Assembly (NCBI RefSeq): GCF_008122265.1
Contig: NZ_CP043042.1
Coordinates: 4,278,001-4,342,000, forward strand
Direction: 5' to 3'
DNA: 64,000 nt
Source of the DNA: Marinobacter fonticola
GTDB taxonomy: Bacteria; Pseudomonadota; Gammaproteobacteria; Pseudomonadales; Oleiphilaceae
Below the pieces are notes generated by a model that had not been told where the DNA came from, did not search any database, and worked only from the letters and a program-made list of their open reading frames with translations. Each line of letters starts with the position of its first letter. Position 1 is the stretch's first letter. Shown here in pieces: positions 1 through 9,426 of this stretch. The position numbers and the translations under genes were made by a program.

Positions 1-955
1 CCAGGTAGCCGTTCGGGCCCCAGGTCTGTTCGCTGGTGAACTCGGTCACGTACTCGGGGAGGCCCGGTACCACGCCAACGTGAGCTTTCTTCACGTAGAA
101 CCACAGTGAACGGGCCACCGGGTAAGCGTCGCTGGAGATATTCTCCATGGTCGGCTCTTTGCCGTTGATGGTGGCCGCCTGCAGGGTGCCGGCATTCTCT
201 TCCAGGAAGCTGTAGCCGAAGATGCCGTATGCCGCGGTATCGCCCGTCAACTTCTGCACGATCAGGTTGTCGTTCTCGCCGGCTTCGATGAAGGCGCCGT
301 CTTCACGCATGCTCATGCACGCCTGATCCTTCTTGTCGCCTTCCATCTTTTCGATCATCGGGATTTCTTCACAGCCGGCTTCCATGACCAGCTCGTTGAA
401 GGCATCACGGGTGCCGGAAGTCGGCGGGGGGCCCATCACACGGATCGGCTTATTCGGCAGGCTGGAATCCACTTCGTTCCACTTTTTGTACGGGTTGTTG
501 ACCAGCTTGTCGCCGCCGTCGGGACTCGGAACCTGCTTGGCCAGGGCCAGATACAGTTGTTTCAGAGTGACTTCTAGGTTCTCAGCTTCATTGGAGCTGG
601 CGATAACGATACCGTCGCTGCCGATCTTCACTTCGGTAATTTCTTTAACGCCATTGCTCTGGCAACGCTCGAACTCGCTCGGCTTCATACGGCGAGAGGC
701 GTTGGTAATGTCCGGGTGCTGAGTGCCAACACCGTCACAGAACAGCTTCAGACCGCCGCCGGAACCGGTGGATTCCAGCTTCGGAGTGGGGAAATCGGAG
801 TTACGACCAAAGCGCTCAGCCACAACAGTCGCGAACGGATAAACAGTGGAAGAACCGACGATGTTGATGGTGTCACGCGCCAGGGTCGGCGTCGATACGG
901 CGGCCAGGGCGCCGGCTACCGCTACGCTTGCGACAGCTGCTTTCAGGTTTTTCAC
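1..955 (-). CDS. pstS: Phosphate-binding protein PstS, 3' end outside the window
   Basis: Periplasmic binding protein that captures inorganic phosphate for the Pst ABC importer. The GTG start at 955 is chosen because a GGAGG Shine-Dalgarno lies a few bases upstream and the translation opens with a typical signal peptide (MKNLKAAVASVAVAGALAAV, cleaved near STPTLA-RD). The mature part begins DTINIVGSSTVYPFATVVAE, and TGSGGG and SGTRDAF phosphate-loop motifs follow, as in pseudomonad-type PstS proteins. About 318 codons are visible without a stop, so the C-terminus and probably pstCAB lie to the left. A Pho box about 125 bp upstream supports PhoB control. Family and role are secure; the length is unknown. 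Confidence 0.93.
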   Translation of the reverse strand, partial: MKNLKAAVASVAVAGALAAVSTPTLARDTINIVGSSTVYPFATVVAERFGRNSDFPTPKLESTGSGGGLKLFCDGVGTQHPDITNASRRMKPSEFERCQSNGVKEITEVKIGSDGIVIASSNEAENLEVTLKQLYLALAKQVPSPDGGDKLVNNPYKKWNEVDSSLPNKPIRVMGPPPTSGTRDAFNELVMEAGCEEIPMIEKMEGDKKDQACMSMREDGAFIEAGENDNLIVQKLTGDTAAYGIFGYSFLEENAGTLQAATINGKEPTMENISSDAYPVARSLWFYVKKAHVGVVPGLPEYVTEFTSEQTWGPNGYL

Positions 956-1331
956 GTTGAGCCTCCATAATGCGATTTATCTGACGGGCAATCCCTGACC
1001 GCATGGTTTTTTTGGCAGTCAGGCCCGTTGGCGAAACCGGCAGTGGTGAGCCGATGTGTGAAGCCTAAGCGCTCTTTGTGACAGTTATATGACACCCCTT
1101 CGATTTTACAAATTGCAACACCCGTTTTAACGGTAGGTCGCTTCGATCTTCATGTAGCTCTTGAAGTCATGATCATGATCACCTACGAAGACCCGATGTA
1201 AAATTAAGTCGATTAAACGGCTTATCTGGCGAAAATACTTAGCCATTCGTCGGCATTCGCATCATTTTGCTTGCAGACCCCGCCGCGACCACTAACATGT
1301 TCCTTTATTGCCCACTAACAAATATAAAATC
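956..1331. other. Divergent intergenic region pstS / dctQ
   Basis: 376 bp without a gene between the divergent pstS and dctQ starts. It holds the Pho box at 1078-1094 (separate entry) and a perfect 12-bp palindrome TCATGATCATGA at 1167-1178, which could be a regulator site for the transporter operon. Nothing else is recognised. Confidence 0.6.
1078..1094 (-). promoter_or_regulatory. Pho box (PhoB site) for pstS
   Basis: Read on the minus strand the site is TGTCATATAACTGTCAC. This is two TGTCA-type heptamers 11 bp apart, almost the enterobacterial consensus CTGTCAT-N4-CTGTCAC. It sits about 125 bp before the pstS start and in the right orientation. PhoB would bind here under phosphate starvation and replace the -35 contact. 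Seen directly in sequence; binding is inferred from the known consensus. Confidence 0.85.
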
Positions 1332-1889
1332 ATGTATCAGCGCTCCCCCCTGCTTCGTATCACCGGATTTCTGGATAGTTTTACCGAGGTCACAGGTCGC
1401 ACCCTGGCCTGGCTCAATATCGCGATGGTGCTGTTGACGTTCGCCGTAGTGGTTCTGCGGTATGCGTTCGACGAGGCCTCCATCTTCATGCAGGAAAGTG
1501 TCATGTACACCCATGCCATTGTGTTCCTGCTCGCCAGCGCCTATACCCTCAAGCACAACGAGCATGTGCGGGTGGACATCCTCTACCAGCGCCTGTCCGG
1601 CAAGGGCAAGGCGGTCGTAGACCTGCTCGGTACGCTGCTCCTGCTACTGCCCGTGGTGATCTTCATCCTCGTCACCAGTTGGGACTACGTGGTGCGCTCT
1701 TGGCGAATCTTTGAAACCTCGCCCGAGACCAGCGGCATTCCTGCCGTGTTTCTGCTGAAGACGCTCATACCCGTCATGTGCGTATTGATGGTGATTCAAG
1801 CCGTTGCCGAAGTATGTCGCAACCTCGCCGTGTTGGTCGGCGCCGTTCCCAAAGAAGCCGCCCCGAACACGGAGGATAATAAGCTTTGA
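1332..1889 (+). CDS. TRAP transporter small permease, DctQ family
   Basis: Small membrane subunit of a tripartite ATP-independent periplasmic transporter. About 185 residues with four hydrophobic segments (roughly 25-50, 60-80, 95-125 and 145-170), the usual DctQ plan. The ATG at 1332 is preferred over an in-frame TTG at 1308; neither has a strong ribosome-binding site. Its stop overlaps the start of the large permease, so the two are co-translated. Substrate is suggested by the convergent TakP-type binding protein at 3839-5014, but that gene is separated from this operon. Confidence 0.88.
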   Translation: MYQRSPLLRITGFLDSFTEVTGRTLAWLNIAMVLLTFAVVVLRYAFDEASIFMQESVMYTHAIVFLLASAYTLKHNEHVRVDILYQRLSGKGKAVVDLLGTLLLLLPVVIFILVTSWDYVVRSWRIFETSPETSGIPAVFLLKTLIPVMCVLMVIQAVAEVCRNLAVLVGAVPKEAAPNTEDNKL

Positions 1890-3271
1890 GCGCTGTTATC
1901 GAGTTTCTCCCCCTGATCATGTTTGCCGTGGTCTGCCTGGTATTGATGGCCGGTTATCCGGTCGCCTTTTCCCTGGCCGGCACCTCTCTGGCCTTTGCTC
2001 TGGGCGGCATGGCCTTCGGCGTCTTCGATGCCGGGTTCCTGGGCGCCACCCCCAACCGCCTTTACGGTTTGATGACCAATCAGACGCTGATCGCCGTGCC
2101 GCTGTTCATCTTTATGGGCTGCATGCTGCAGCAGTCGAAGATTGCCGAAAATCTGCTGGAAAGCATGGCGGAGCTGTTCAAAGGCCTGCGCGGCGGTCTG
2201 GGCGTCTCCGTGGCGTTGGTGGGCATGCTGCTCGCGGCCAGCACCGGTATCGTCGGCGCCACCGTGGTCACCATGGGCCTGATCTCACTGCCAACCATGC
2301 TCAAGCGGGGCTACAGCCCGTCCCTGGCGACCGGCACGATCTGTGCGACCGGCACCTTGGGCCAAATTATTCCGCCGTCGATCGCCCTGGTGCTGCTGGG
2401 CGATGTCATGTCTAGTGCGTACCAGCAGGCCCAGCGCATGCAGGGGATTTTCAGTCCCGACACGGTTTCGGTAGGCGACCTCTTTGTGGGGGCGCTGGTT
2501 CCGGGCCTGTTATTGGTCTTACTCTACATCCTCTACGTGATCGCCGTTGCCTTCATCAAGCCCTCGGCCGCGCCAGCTCACGGCAGCCTCGAAGGCGACG
2601 AAAATCATCGTAAAGTCAATCTGTTACACGACCTTACCCCACCCCTGATTCTGATCATCGCCGTGCTCGGATCGATTCTTTCCGGCATCGCCACGCCCAC
2701 CGAAGCCGCCGGCGTAGGCGCTCTGGGCGCAACCATACTGGCGGGCCTGCGCCGCCAGTTGGGCGTCCAGGTACTACGGGATGTCTGCCAGCAAACCACA
2801 CGGGTCACCTGCATGGTCTTCTTGATCCTGGTGGGTGCCGCAATCTTCTCGCTGGTGTTCCGCGGCTACGGCGGCGACGACTTGATCCACGGCCTCTTCG
2901 AGGACATGCCCGGCGGCGTGGTGGGCGCCATGATCGTCGTCATGGTGGTGATTTTCCTGTTAGGCTTCATTCTCGACTTTATCGAGATCACCTTCGTGGT
3001 CGTGCCGATTGTGGCGCCGGTACTGCTGAAGATGGGGCTGGACCCGGTCTGGCTGGGCATCATGATCGCGCTCAACTTGCAGACATCGTTCCTGACGCCG
3101 CCGTTTGGCTTCTCGCTGTTCTACCTTCGAGGTGTGGCGCCACCGGAGATTCGCACCGCTCAGATCTATCGCGGGGTGATCCCTTTCATTATCATTCAGC
3201 TGTTCATGCTGGTATTGCTGGCCCTCTGGCCGGAACTGGCTACCGGGTTGCCCGATTACCTCTATGGGTAA
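1886..3271 (+). CDS. TRAP transporter large permease, DctM family
   Basis: The 461-residue ion-coupled membrane subunit of the TRAP importer, with about a dozen hydrophobic segments. Family features include an early GYPVAFSLAG, the TGIVGATVVTMG loop and LQTSFLTPPFGFSLFYLRG near the C-terminus. The start is TTG, overlapping the TGA of dctQ by 4 bases. It carries the long DctM variant with an insertion around residues 180-235, seen in systems that use TakP-like binding proteins. Works in the inner membrane with DctQ and a periplasmic solute receptor. Confidence 0.92.
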   Translation: MSAVIEFLPLIMFAVVCLVLMAGYPVAFSLAGTSLAFALGGMAFGVFDAGFLGATPNRLYGLMTNQTLIAVPLFIFMGCMLQQSKIAENLLESMAELFKGLRGGLGVSVALVGMLLAASTGIVGATVVTMGLISLPTMLKRGYSPSLATGTICATGTLGQIIPPSIALVLLGDVMSSAYQQAQRMQGIFSPDTVSVGDLFVGALVPGLLLVLLYILYVIAVAFIKPSAAPAHGSLEGDENHRKVNLLHDLTPPLILIIAVLGSILSGIATPTEAAGVGALGATILAGLRRQLGVQVLRDVCQQTTRVTCMVFLILVGAAIFSLVFRGYGGDDLIHGLFEDMPGGVVGAMIVVMVVIFLLGFILDFIEITFVVVPIVAPVLLKMGLDPVWLGIMIALNLQTSFLTPPFGFSLFYLRGVAPPEIRTAQIYRGVIPFIIIQLFMLVLLALWPELATGLPDYLYG

Positions 3272-3360
3272 ACGCCCGGCAGCATGAGCGAACATTCGCG
3301 CGGCGCCTCGCAATCACCGCACAGAGCACTCAATAAAAAGACAGTATTGGCGAAACAATC

Positions 3361-3762
3361 ATGAACCTGAAGGACGACGATAAACCCAGCCCCCGGGGCC
3401 AACTGGCCCTGCAGGTGGTCCCCCTGCCCTCGGACACCAACGCCAATGGCGACGTATTCGCTGGCTGGCTGGTTAAGCAAATGGATATGGCCGCCGCTAC
3501 GACAGCCGGCCGAATCTCGAAGGGGCGCAACGCCACGGTCGCTATCGACCGCATGGAATTTCTCTCTCCGCTGCGTGTCGGCTCTCAAGTCGCCTGCTAT
3601 ACCGAGCTGGTGGATATAGGCCGCAGCTCCATGAAGATCAACGTCGACGTCTGGACCCTGGACCGCGATAAAGACCGTATGCGCAAGGTCACCGAGTCGC
3701 TATTCGTGTTCGTAGCCATCGACGAGCATGGCCGGATACGGGAAGTGCCGCAGCAGGGATAG
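3361..3762 (+). CDS. Acyl-CoA thioesterase, YciA-like hotdog fold
   Basis: A 133-residue single hotdog-domain protein of the YciA/acyl-CoA hydrolase family, which hydrolyses acyl-CoA to free acid and CoA in the cytoplasm. The block NANGDVFAGWLVKQMDMAAA (about residues 23-42) is the family signature that includes the active-site Asp, and a second block AIDRMEFLSPLRVGS follows. Length matches the family (about 130). It lies 89 bp after the TRAP operon on the same strand and may be read through from it. It ends at a bidirectional terminator. Physiological substrate unknown. Confidence 0.88.
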   Translation: MNLKDDDKPSPRGQLALQVVPLPSDTNANGDVFAGWLVKQMDMAAATTAGRISKGRNATVAIDRMEFLSPLRVGSQVACYTELVDIGRSSMKINVDVWTLDRDKDRMRKVTESLFVFVAIDEHGRIREVPQQG

Positions 3763-3783
3763 CGGCAAGCGGATTCAACCTAT

Positions 3784-3821
3784 AAAAAAGCCCCGGCATG
3801 TCACCATGCCGGGGCTTTTTT
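3784..3821. terminator. Bidirectional rho-independent terminator
   Basis: A-tract, then a stem AGCCCCGGCATG / CATGCCGGGGCT with a 4-base loop, then a T-tract. It sits between the convergent thioesterase and TRAP receptor genes and can terminate both. Confidence 0.95.
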
Positions 3822-3838
3822 CAGTGCGCCGCTACTTG

Positions 3839-5014
3839 TTATTGCTGGGCTGGAGCCGCTTCGCCCTCGGGCTCACGAATTTCCACGTAAGTCTGTTCCG
3901 AGATTTGCGTATAAGGCACCACCTTATCGCGGAACGATTTGTAGGAGTCATAGGCCTTGCCAGCCATTTCATCCTTCTCGGCCAAGGCCTTAACGGTCTC
4001 TTCCGACATGTTACGCAGACGGTTGATAACGTCGTCCGGGAAACGTCGTAGCTCAACGTTCTTCTCTTCCACCAGCTCACGCAGCGCCTCGTTGTTACGG
4101 GCGGTGAACTCCGCCAGCATGTCGGCGTTCATTTCGCGGATAGCGACGTCGAGGATGGCTTGCAGGTGCTCGGGCAGCTTGTTGTAAGCATCGGCGTTGA
4201 TGATCATCTCCAGCGCGGTGCCCGGCTCGTGCCAGCCCGGGTAGTAGTAATAATCGGCAATCTGGTGCAGACCGAAGGCCAGGTCATTGTAGGGGCCGAC
4301 CCACTCGGTCGCGTCGATAGTGCCGGTCTGCAGTGCCGTGAAGATCTCGCCGCCCGGGAGGTTTACCGGTGTGCCGCCGGCTTTCTCCAGTACGTCGCCG
4401 CCAATACCCGGGATACGCATCTTCAGCCCTTGCAGGTCTTCGACGCTGTTGATTTCCTTGTTGAACCAGCCGCCCATCTGGACGCCGGTATTGCCGCCGG
4501 GCCAGGGGATAACACCGAACGGCTCATAGGCTTCGCGGTAGAGCTCCAAGCCACCACCATGGAACATCCAGCCGTTGTATTCCTGCGCGGTCAGGCCAAA
4601 AGGAACGGTGGAGAAGAACTGGGCGGCAGGGATCTTGCCCTTCCAATAATAACCGGCGCCATGGCCTATTTCAGCCGTGCCCTGGGATACCGCTGAAAAC
4701 ACTTCCAATGCAGGCACCAGGTCGCCGGCGCCATAGACGGTGATGTCGATCTGGCCGTCGGTCATCTCGCGAACGTTATCGGCTAAACGCTCGGGGCCGG
4801 TACCCAGGCCCGGGAAGTTTTTCGGCCATGTGGTGACCATCTTCCACTTATAGGTCTGCTTTTGCTCGGCGGGCGCCGCGGCCTGCTCGCTGTTGTTGGA
4901 CTGGGCACTGCTATCGGCGTCGGTCGAGGCGCTCTCCGGCTCCTGCGAGCACCCGGCAAGACCGAAGCTCACCGCGCCAGCCATCAAGGCGGCCAAAAGG
5001 TTACGACGTTTCAT
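3839..5014 (-). CDS. TRAP solute receptor, TakP-type lipoprotein
   Basis: A 391-residue periplasmic receptor. The N-terminus is a lipoprotein signal with lipobox LAGC (Cys22), then a Ser/Ala/Gln-rich linker (about 23-52) and the binding domain. Blocks GGNTGVQMGGWF, TGTIDATEWVGPYND and YYYYPGWHE are those of Rhodobacter TakP, which binds 2-oxo acids such as pyruvate and oxobutyrate, so a 2-oxo acid or related organic acid is the likely ligand. It is unusual that the receptor is convergent with, and 568 bp away from, the dctQM genes, with a thioesterase between. A membrane-anchored TRAP receptor is also less common than a free one. Confidence 0.9.
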   Translation of the reverse strand: MKRRNLLAALMAGAVSFGLAGCSQEPESASTDADSSAQSNNSEQAAAPAEQKQTYKWKMVTTWPKNFPGLGTGPERLADNVREMTDGQIDITVYGAGDLVPALEVFSAVSQGTAEIGHGAGYYWKGKIPAAQFFSTVPFGLTAQEYNGWMFHGGGLELYREAYEPFGVIPWPGGNTGVQMGGWFNKEINSVEDLQGLKMRIPGIGGDVLEKAGGTPVNLPGGEIFTALQTGTIDATEWVGPYNDLAFGLHQIADYYYYPGWHEPGTALEMIINADAYNKLPEHLQAILDVAIREMNADMLAEFTARNNEALRELVEEKNVELRRFPDDVINRLRNMSEETVKALAEKDEMAGKAYDSYKSFRDKVVPYTQISEQTYVEIREPEGEAAPAQQ

Positions 5015-5191
5015 GTTTTCTCCTTCTTTATCATTGTTGTTTGCTTCCGGAATCGGCGGGCACCTTATCCGAAGAGCCTTCGTGCTCCATCAGCGTGCCT
5101 TATAATCCGCCATCTGACTCTTATGCGAAAGTCTGAGCCGATAAAACTTTTCTCCATGCGTTCGCAATCGCGACTAGGCGGATACGGGCGT

Positions 5192-7357
5192 TCAAAGCCG
5201 CTCCAGAGGAGCATAGGCCAGAACCAGCCATTTTGCGCCATCGTCGAAGTTCACCTGGACCCGCGTGTGATGGCCCGAGCCCTCGCAATTCATCACCACC
5301 CCTTCGCCGAACTTGGGATGGCGCACCCGCTGACCCAGCTGCAACCCGGCCTGCTCCATGGGCGAGGAATCGAACAGCCCCTCGTTGGGCCGCTGTACCA
5401 GGGCCGGCCGGGTCACCGTGTTGCGCAGCCGCACTTCCTGAATACAATCGCCGGGAATCTCGCGCACGAACCGCGACAGTGCATGGAATTTCTCCTGGCC
5501 ATAAAGCCGCCGGGATTCGGCGTAAGTCAGGATCAGTCGTTTCATGGCCCGGGTAATACCGACGTAGGCCAGACGCCGCTCCTCTTCCATGCGGCCGGGC
5601 TCTTCCAGGGACATGCTGTGGGGGAACAGGCCTTCTTCCACGCCTGCCAGGAACACCATCGGGAATTCCAGCCCCTTGGCTGAATGCAGGGTCATCAGCT
5701 GAACGCTGTCCTGATTGTCGTCGGCCTGGGATTCGCCGGCATCCAGCGCCGCCTGGGCGATAAATTCCGACAGGGGATCGATGCCGTCTTCCACCTCGAA
5801 ATCCGCCATCGCACTGACCAGTTCCTCCAGGTTCTCCACCCGGGCCTGCGCCTTTTCGCCTTTCTCGTTGGCATGGTGATCGCGCAGCCCGCTATCCTGA
5901 ATGGCACGCTGGGTCAGCTGTTTGAGATCAAGCTCGTCCAGATCCCCGGCCAGGCCTTCGATGATGCCGACAAAACGCTGCAAGCCGGTCTTCGCGCGAC
6001 CTTTCATGGCACCCGCCTCAAGCAGACGTTCGGTCGCCTGCCACAGCGAGATACCCTGCCCGGTCGCCATTTCCCGCAAGTCCGCCAGGCTTTTGGCGCC
6101 GATACCTCGCGGCGGCGTATTCACCACCCGTTCGAAGGCGGCATCGTCATGGCGGTAGTGAACGAGGCGCAAATAGCCCAGCGCATTGCGGATTTCCTGA
6201 CGGTCATAGAACCGCAAACCGCCGTAGACGCGATAGGGCAGCCCCTGACGTAGCAGCGACTCTTCCAGCACCCGGGATTGAGCATTCGAGCGGTAGAGGA
6301 TGGCGCACTCGCTACGCAGGTTGCCCTCATCCACCCAGGCGCTGATGGTGTCGGCGATATAGTTGGCCTCGTCCTGCTCGTTGAACGCGGCATAGAGGCT
6401 GATCGGCTCGCCCTCCACGCCATCGGTCCAGAGTTCCTTGCCCAGCCGGCCCTGGTTGTTTGCGATGACGGTGTTGGCGGCTTTGAGGATGGTCTGGGTC
6501 GAGCGGTAGTTCTGCTCCAGCCGCACGAGACGGGCATTGGGAAAGTCCTGCTGGAACTTCTGGATGTTCTCGACGCGGGCTCCCCGCCAGCCGTAGATGG
6601 ATTGGTCATCGTCACCGACGATGGTCAGCGGCACCCGATGGCCTGCCAACAGCTGCAGCCAGGCATACTGAATGGTGTTGGTATCCTGGAATTCGTCCAC
6701 CAGGATGTGCTGGAAGCGGCGCTGGTAATGGGCCAGCAACTCCGGCCGGTGCAACCACAGTTCGTGGGAGCGCAATAAAAGCTCCCCGAAATCCACCAAC
6801 CCACTGAGCTGGCACTGCTTTTCGTACTGGCGATAAATCTTGAGCATTACCGAAGTAAAGTGATCGCCCGGATTGTCCTGAATATGGTCGGCCCGTAGCC
6901 CTTCGTCCTTCTGACCGTTGATGAACCACTGCACCTGCTTCGGCGGCCAGCGGCTCTCATCGATCTGCTGCTCGCGCATTACCCGCTTGATCAGGCGTAT
7001 CTGGTCGTCGCTGTCGAGCACCTGGAAGTTTTCCGGCAAACCCGCATCCTGGTGGTGGGCGCGCAGCAAACGATGGGCAATGCTGTGGAAAGTGCCAAAC
7101 CACATGCCATGGCCGTGGAGGTTCATCAATTCCCCGATCCGGTAGCGCATTTCTCGTGCCGCTTTGTTGGTGAACGTGACCGAGAGAAGGCCCGTGGCGG
7201 GCACCTGGTCCACTTGCATCAACCAAGCCATGCGGTGCACCAGCACCCGGGTCTTGCCCGAACCTGCGCCTGCCAGCACCAGCAGATGATCGTTCTGGGC
7301 CGTCACCGCCTCACGCTGGGCGTCGTTCAGGGAATCGATAATCGGGGAGACATCCAT
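5192..7357 (-). CDS. uvrD: DNA helicase II
   Basis: ATP-driven 3'-5' helicase of nucleotide excision and mismatch repair. 721 residues from the ATG at 7357, against 720 in E. coli, and the N-terminus MDVSPIIDSLNDAQREAV matches E. coli UvrD. An in-frame TTG at 7375 is therefore rejected as start. Walker A GAGSGKT is at 30-36, DEFQD at 221-225, GDDDQSIYGWRGA near 249-261, and LMTLHSAKGLEFPMVF and VGITRAM blocks follow. The C-terminal region GQRVRHPKFGEGVVMN is the Tudor-like tail that contacts RNA polymerase in this family. Single-gene unit. Confidence 0.97.
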   Translation of the reverse strand: MDVSPIIDSLNDAQREAVTAQNDHLLVLAGAGSGKTRVLVHRMAWLMQVDQVPATGLLSVTFTNKAAREMRYRIGELMNLHGHGMWFGTFHSIAHRLLRAHHQDAGLPENFQVLDSDDQIRLIKRVMREQQIDESRWPPKQVQWFINGQKDEGLRADHIQDNPGDHFTSVMLKIYRQYEKQCQLSGLVDFGELLLRSHELWLHRPELLAHYQRRFQHILVDEFQDTNTIQYAWLQLLAGHRVPLTIVGDDDQSIYGWRGARVENIQKFQQDFPNARLVRLEQNYRSTQTILKAANTVIANNQGRLGKELWTDGVEGEPISLYAAFNEQDEANYIADTISAWVDEGNLRSECAILYRSNAQSRVLEESLLRQGLPYRVYGGLRFYDRQEIRNALGYLRLVHYRHDDAAFERVVNTPPRGIGAKSLADLREMATGQGISLWQATERLLEAGAMKGRAKTGLQRFVGIIEGLAGDLDELDLKQLTQRAIQDSGLRDHHANEKGEKAQARVENLEELVSAMADFEVEDGIDPLSEFIAQAALDAGESQADDNQDSVQLMTLHSAKGLEFPMVFLAGVEEGLFPHSMSLEEPGRMEEERRLAYVGITRAMKRLILTYAESRRLYGQEKFHALSRFVREIPGDCIQEVRLRNTVTRPALVQRPNEGLFDSSPMEQAGLQLGQRVRHPKFGEGVVMNCEGSGHHTRVQVNFDDGAKWLVLAYAPLERL

Positions 7358-7723
7358 TGAGAACCATACAATCAAGGAGAATGGGAGTACGGATTATAAC
7401 AAGCCAGTCCAGCCAATCGACCGCTGTTCAATCACTGCCAGACGTTATCACAAAGAGGCCTTGCCGGCGTCTGCGGGGCGCCAAAGCGCACCTGTTACAG
7501 GCAATTCAGCCCAGGTGGACGAGCCTAGGTACATTTCTCTTGCCGCTTTATTTCTTAAATTAACCATTTGTTTTTAAAAGCATTAATATTTAATGTTTGT
7601 AAAATAGCGTCAAACGATACACAGCCACACCTTCCGGTACATTTTGAAATAGATATTTTGTTGGCTCTCGCTAGGATTGCGCTCTATCGATTTGCAATAA
7701 ATCCTTAATGAGTCGACCTACCG
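7358..7723. other. Intergenic region uvrD / chemoreceptor
   Basis: 366 bp between divergent genes. The half nearer the chemoreceptor is AT-rich and contains an inverted repeat CATTAA-TAT-TTAATG at 7581-7595. I see no gene, structured RNA or clear promoter hexamers. Confidence 0.5.
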
Positions 7724-9337
7724 ATGCTGTCCTCCCTGAAAATTTCTCACAAACTCGCCTTGATGGTCATTGTCGCCATCCTGTCCTTCGTGATTAGCGC
7801 AGCGTTTACGCTCATGGCGGAGCGCGAGAACTCCAACCGGTTGGGCGAGGTCGAACAAAAGCTATATCCCACGCTTGAGCTATCCACCGTTAACCTGGGC
7901 CAGCTTTCGCTGATCGAGCTCCAAATCAACAGCGCCGTGGCCACCGGGGACGAAACCCAGCTCCAGGCCACCCAGGCCCACTACGCAACCATTCAGGACA
8001 ATCTTGAGGAAATCGGCCGCCTCAACCCGGCGATCCGCAAGGAAACCGGTGCGCTGGCCAAGCAGGTCTCTGCCTACTACACCAACGCGACGCGTATCGC
8101 TGCCAGCTTTATCGACGGCACCGCCGATTTCAGCCGCATCGGGGATGAGGCCGCCGCCAATGCCGAGCGGCTGGAAACCCTGCGTACGGCCATGACCGAC
8201 ATGCGCAGCCTGACCCGCGACCGCTTTACCCGCTCGATCAGCGAAACCCTGGATGCCTCTGAGGAAGCCTCCGACCTCGGCCTGATCATCATGATTATCG
8301 CAACACTGCTGCTAGTCGGCTTGAGCCTGGTCATCGGCCGCTCCATCAGCCGCAGCCTGGGACAGATCATCGACTCCCTCAAGGCGATGGCATCCGGCGA
8401 AGGTGACCTGACCTCCCGGCTGGAATACAACGGCAAGGACGAGCTGCGCGAGGTCGTGACGCACTTCAACGCTTTTGTAGAAAAGCTGCACCGGTCGTTT
8501 GCCACGATTAGCAAAGACGTGAATGGCCTGAACGGTGTTTCACTGCAATTGACCGCCGCGAGCAACCAGAACCTGGAACGCATCCAGGACCAGTCTGAAG
8601 CCATTTCAGCCGCACGCCATGCGGTCGAGGAATTGGTCAAGAGCGTCGAGGAAGTGGCCGGTTTTGCCAGTTCCGCATCGGATCAGACCCAGGATGCCGC
8701 CAAATTTGCGCAGAAAGGTTACGCCACTGTCAGCAGCAACATCGACACGATTCGTGCGCTGTCCAGCGACGTTGAAGAAACCGCCGGTCTGGTTAACCGT
8801 TTCGAAGAATTCTCAAACAAAGTCGGCGGTCTTCTCAACACCATTCAGACCGTGGCGGAACAGACCAACCTGCTGGCCCTGAACGCGGCCATCGAAGCGG
8901 CTCGCGCCGGTGAACATGGGCGTGGCTTTGCGGTGGTTGCCGATGAAGTCCGCGGGCTCGCCGTCCGTACGCGCAGTGCGACGGAAGAAATTCACACGGT
9001 CATCAGCGATTTGACCCAGATTTCCGGTTCCGCGGTCAAGTCCATGCAGCACAGCGTCGAGCGGGCCCGCGAGGGCGTCGATGCCACCACCGAATCCGGC
9101 GAGATGCTCAAACGCATCCTGGAAAACGTAGAATCCATCAGCAGCATTAACGAACAGATTGCCGCAGCCACCTATGAGCAAAGCACCACCTTCAATTCGG
9201 TGACGCAGCACATCACGGATATCCACAACAACGCCGAGCAGGTCAGCGCCAGTACCCGCGAACTGGACACGGTCAGCAATGACATCCGTCAGATCAGCGG
9301 CGGCCTGAGCACGGTAGCAGGCCAATTCCGGGTCTGA
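7724..9337 (+). CDS. Methyl-accepting chemotaxis protein with helical-bundle sensor
   Basis: A 537-residue transmembrane chemoreceptor. Membrane segments lie at about 12-30 and 188-208 and enclose a roughly 155-residue all-helical periplasmic domain, probably of the four-helix-bundle type. HAMP follows at about 208-262 and the signalling domain at 280-537. The tip [20 protein letters not shown] (near 382-401) contacts CheA and CheW. It is followed in the same direction by a porin and a small PstS-like periplasmic protein, so it may report on the ligand of that module. There is no C-terminal CheR-binding pentapeptide. Confidence 0.95.
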   Translation: MLSSLKISHKLALMVIVAILSFVISAAFTLMAERENSNRLGEVEQKLYPTLELSTVNLGQLSLIELQINSAVATGDETQLQATQAHYATIQDNLEEIGRLNPAIRKETGALAKQVSAYYTNATRIAASFIDGTADFSRIGDEAAANAERLETLRTAMTDMRSLTRDRFTRSISETLDASEEASDLGLIIMIIATLLLVGLSLVIGRSISRSLGQIIDSLKAMASGEGDLTSRLEYNGKDELREVVTHFNAFVEKLHRSFATISKDVNGLNGVSLQLTAASNQNLERIQDQSEAISAARHAVEELVKSVEEVAGFASSASDQTQDAAKFAQKGYATVSSNIDTIRALSSDVEETAGLVNRFEEFSNKVGGLLNTIQTVAEQTNLLALNAAIEAARAGEHGRGFAVVADEVRGLAVRTRSATEEIHTVISDLTQISGSAVKSMQHSVERAREGVDATTESGEMLKRILENVESISSINEQIAAATYEQSTTFNSVTQHITDIHNNAEQVSASTRELDTVSNDIRQISGGLSTVAGQFRV

Positions 9338-9426
9338 ACCACATCCTCATATCAATAACCTATTGCAACACTCTCTGAGCCTTCCTCAATGGGGGAAGGC
9401 CCAAGTACGCGTAGCTGGAGAAACCA

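Noticed and set aside
9379..9400. Hairpin GCCTTCC / GGAAGGC between chemoreceptor and porin
   Set aside because: No T-tract and a short stem; too weak to call a terminator.
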